DNA from: Gammaproteobacteria bacterium
Lineage (GTDB): Bacteria > Pseudomonadota > Gammaproteobacteria > Pseudomonadales > Pseudohongiellaceae
DNA length: 64,000 nucleotides
Assembly: GCA_030654835.1 (NCBI GenBank)
Contig: JAURWS010000060.1
Span: 1 to 64,000 of the forward strand
Direction of reading: 5' to 3'
The notes under the pieces are model-generated. The model had not been told where the DNA came from and did not search any database. It was given only the letters and a program-made list of their open reading frames with translations. Shown piece by piece: positions 63,449 through 64,000 of the stretch (the stretch's first letter is position 1; each line of letters starts with the position of its first letter). Position numbers and translations under genes: made by a program.

Positions 63449-64000
63449 TTACTGGGTTTTACGGGTGTAACGGACGAGCTGGCGTGGACCTACTTCTGCC
63501 CCGTAGATGTTGCCCGCTGCATCGGCAGCAACGCCTTCTGCGGCGCTCGTCCCGCCTGGGTTCTGCTCTGGATCGGGAATGAAGGAGATCACGTGTCCGG
63601 TGATGGCACTGCCTACCCGTATGCCACGACGCCAGCCTGGGTTGGAGACGGCACTGGATTCGGAGTCTGCAGCGTACAAGATGTCATTCTTGTCGATGAA
63701 GATACCGCTCAGGCGACCGAACTGCTTCCACTCGGTGATGAACGTGCCATCCTGTTCGAATATCTGGATGCGCACATTGCCACGGTCGGCAACAAACAGG
63801 CGGCCTCTGGAGTCGAAGGCCATGCTGTGGGGTGTGCGGAACTCACCCGGTGCCGTGCCAATGCGGCCCCAGGACTCCAGGAAGCGGCCCGTTTTGTCAT
63901 ACTTGGCGATGCGCGCGACTGTATCCCAATCTGCGGTGGCGCCCTGCCCACTATGGCCTTCGGCGATGTAGATGTCACCATTCGGCGCAGTGATCACGTC
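63449..64000 (-). CDS. NHL-repeat propeller protein, amidating-lyase-like, C-terminal part
   Basis: The frame is open at the right edge, so only the last 183 codons are visible. They contain NHL-type blades with the pattern PNGDIYIAEG, DKTGRFLESWG, FRTPHSMAFDSRGRLFVADRGNVRIQIF and AADAAGNIYGAEVGPRQL. This arrangement matches bacterial six-bladed propellers related to peptidyl-alpha-hydroxyglycine alpha-amidating lyase. In animals the lyase acts together with a copper monooxygenase; here a copper-oxygenase-like gene pair lies 1 kb away. The N-terminus and any signal are outside the window. Confidence 0.82.
   Translation of the reverse strand, partial: DVITAPNGDIYIAEGHSGQGATADWDTVARIAKYDKTGRFLESWGRIGTAPGEFRTPHSMAFDSRGRLFVADRGNVRIQIFEQDGTFITEWKQFGRLSGIFIDKNDILYAADSESSAVSNPGWRRGIRVGSAITGHVISFIPDPEQNPGGTSAAEGVAADAAGNIYGAEVGPRQLVRYTRKTQ

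Overview
The window is a roughly 58-60% GC bacterial chromosome segment, almost certainly from a Gammaproteobacterium. The grounds are the divergent uvrA/ssb pair, MetR/MetE, ModF, a DUF2333 protein, an RhlE-type helicase, and many Sec-exported redox and hydrolytic enzymes of the kind common in marine oligotrophic lineages. The genus is not determinable here. I see no tRNA, rRNA, CRISPR array, intact insertion sequence, integrase or phage structural gene.

Region by region. 0-7.9 kb: the end of an HNH nuclease gene; a GNAT acetyltransferase overlapping a HigA-like XRE regulator; a QmcA/NfeD membrane pair; an exported protein with a Knr4-like partner; an exported methyltransferase-like protein; an esterase; a DUF2214 membrane protein; a glutaredoxin; a VOC protein with a TetR regulator. 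8-18.2 kb: a large exported thioredoxin/cytochrome c/copper-oxygenase-like protein, an exported fumarylacetoacetase-fold protein, a serine hydrolase overlapping modF, a CBS protein, the pxpBCA 5-oxoprolinase operon, a SIMPL protein and a lipoprotein. 18.5-24.3 kb: a MacAB-like export operon (ATPase, permease, HlyD-like adaptor) and an exported alpha/beta hydrolase, whose 3' ends carry the same palindromic repeat.

24.4-31.9 kb is the most disturbed part. A C-terminal scrap of an AraC/GyrI-type regulator lies at 24.47-24.68 kb and an N-terminal scrap at 31.6-31.8 kb, both on the minus strand. Between them are a radical SAM/acetyltransferase operon, metR/metE and a broken HisC-like aminotransferase. 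The simplest reading is one regulator gene split by about 7 kb of inserted or rearranged DNA. REP-type palindromes sit beside this block and, unusually, inside the reading frames of metE and the acetyltransferase.

32-47.5 kb: a PQQ quinoprotein with a C-terminal haem site, an orphan FtsX/MacB permease behind a terminator-like hairpin, a tannase-family esterase, an aldo/keto reductase, uvrA, ssb, an RmlD-like reductase, moeA, a lipoprotein and a DUF2333 protein. 47.5-47.8 kb holds two inverted copies of a hairpin element with a conserved core and unrelated but self-complementary arms. 48.1-57.8 kb: an RhlE-type helicase with a structured leader, a VIT1-like transporter, a porin/phosphate-binding-like/adenylate cyclase operon, a Cys-rich exported protein, a DUF2975/XRE pair, and a sigma-factor operon ending in a DUF3106 protein. 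57.8-64 kb: a DUF4143 ATPase, an exported EF-hand protein, a second cytochrome c/copper-oxygenase-like protein with its partner, a cold-shock protein, and the C-terminal part of an NHL/amidating-lyase-like propeller.

The recurring theme is periplasmic oxidation: two paralogous haem/copper proteins, a PQQ dehydrogenase and an NHL-propeller protein, alongside several exported hydrolases. The second theme is repeat-driven change: three unrelated families of short palindromic repeats and a cluster of pseudogenes.
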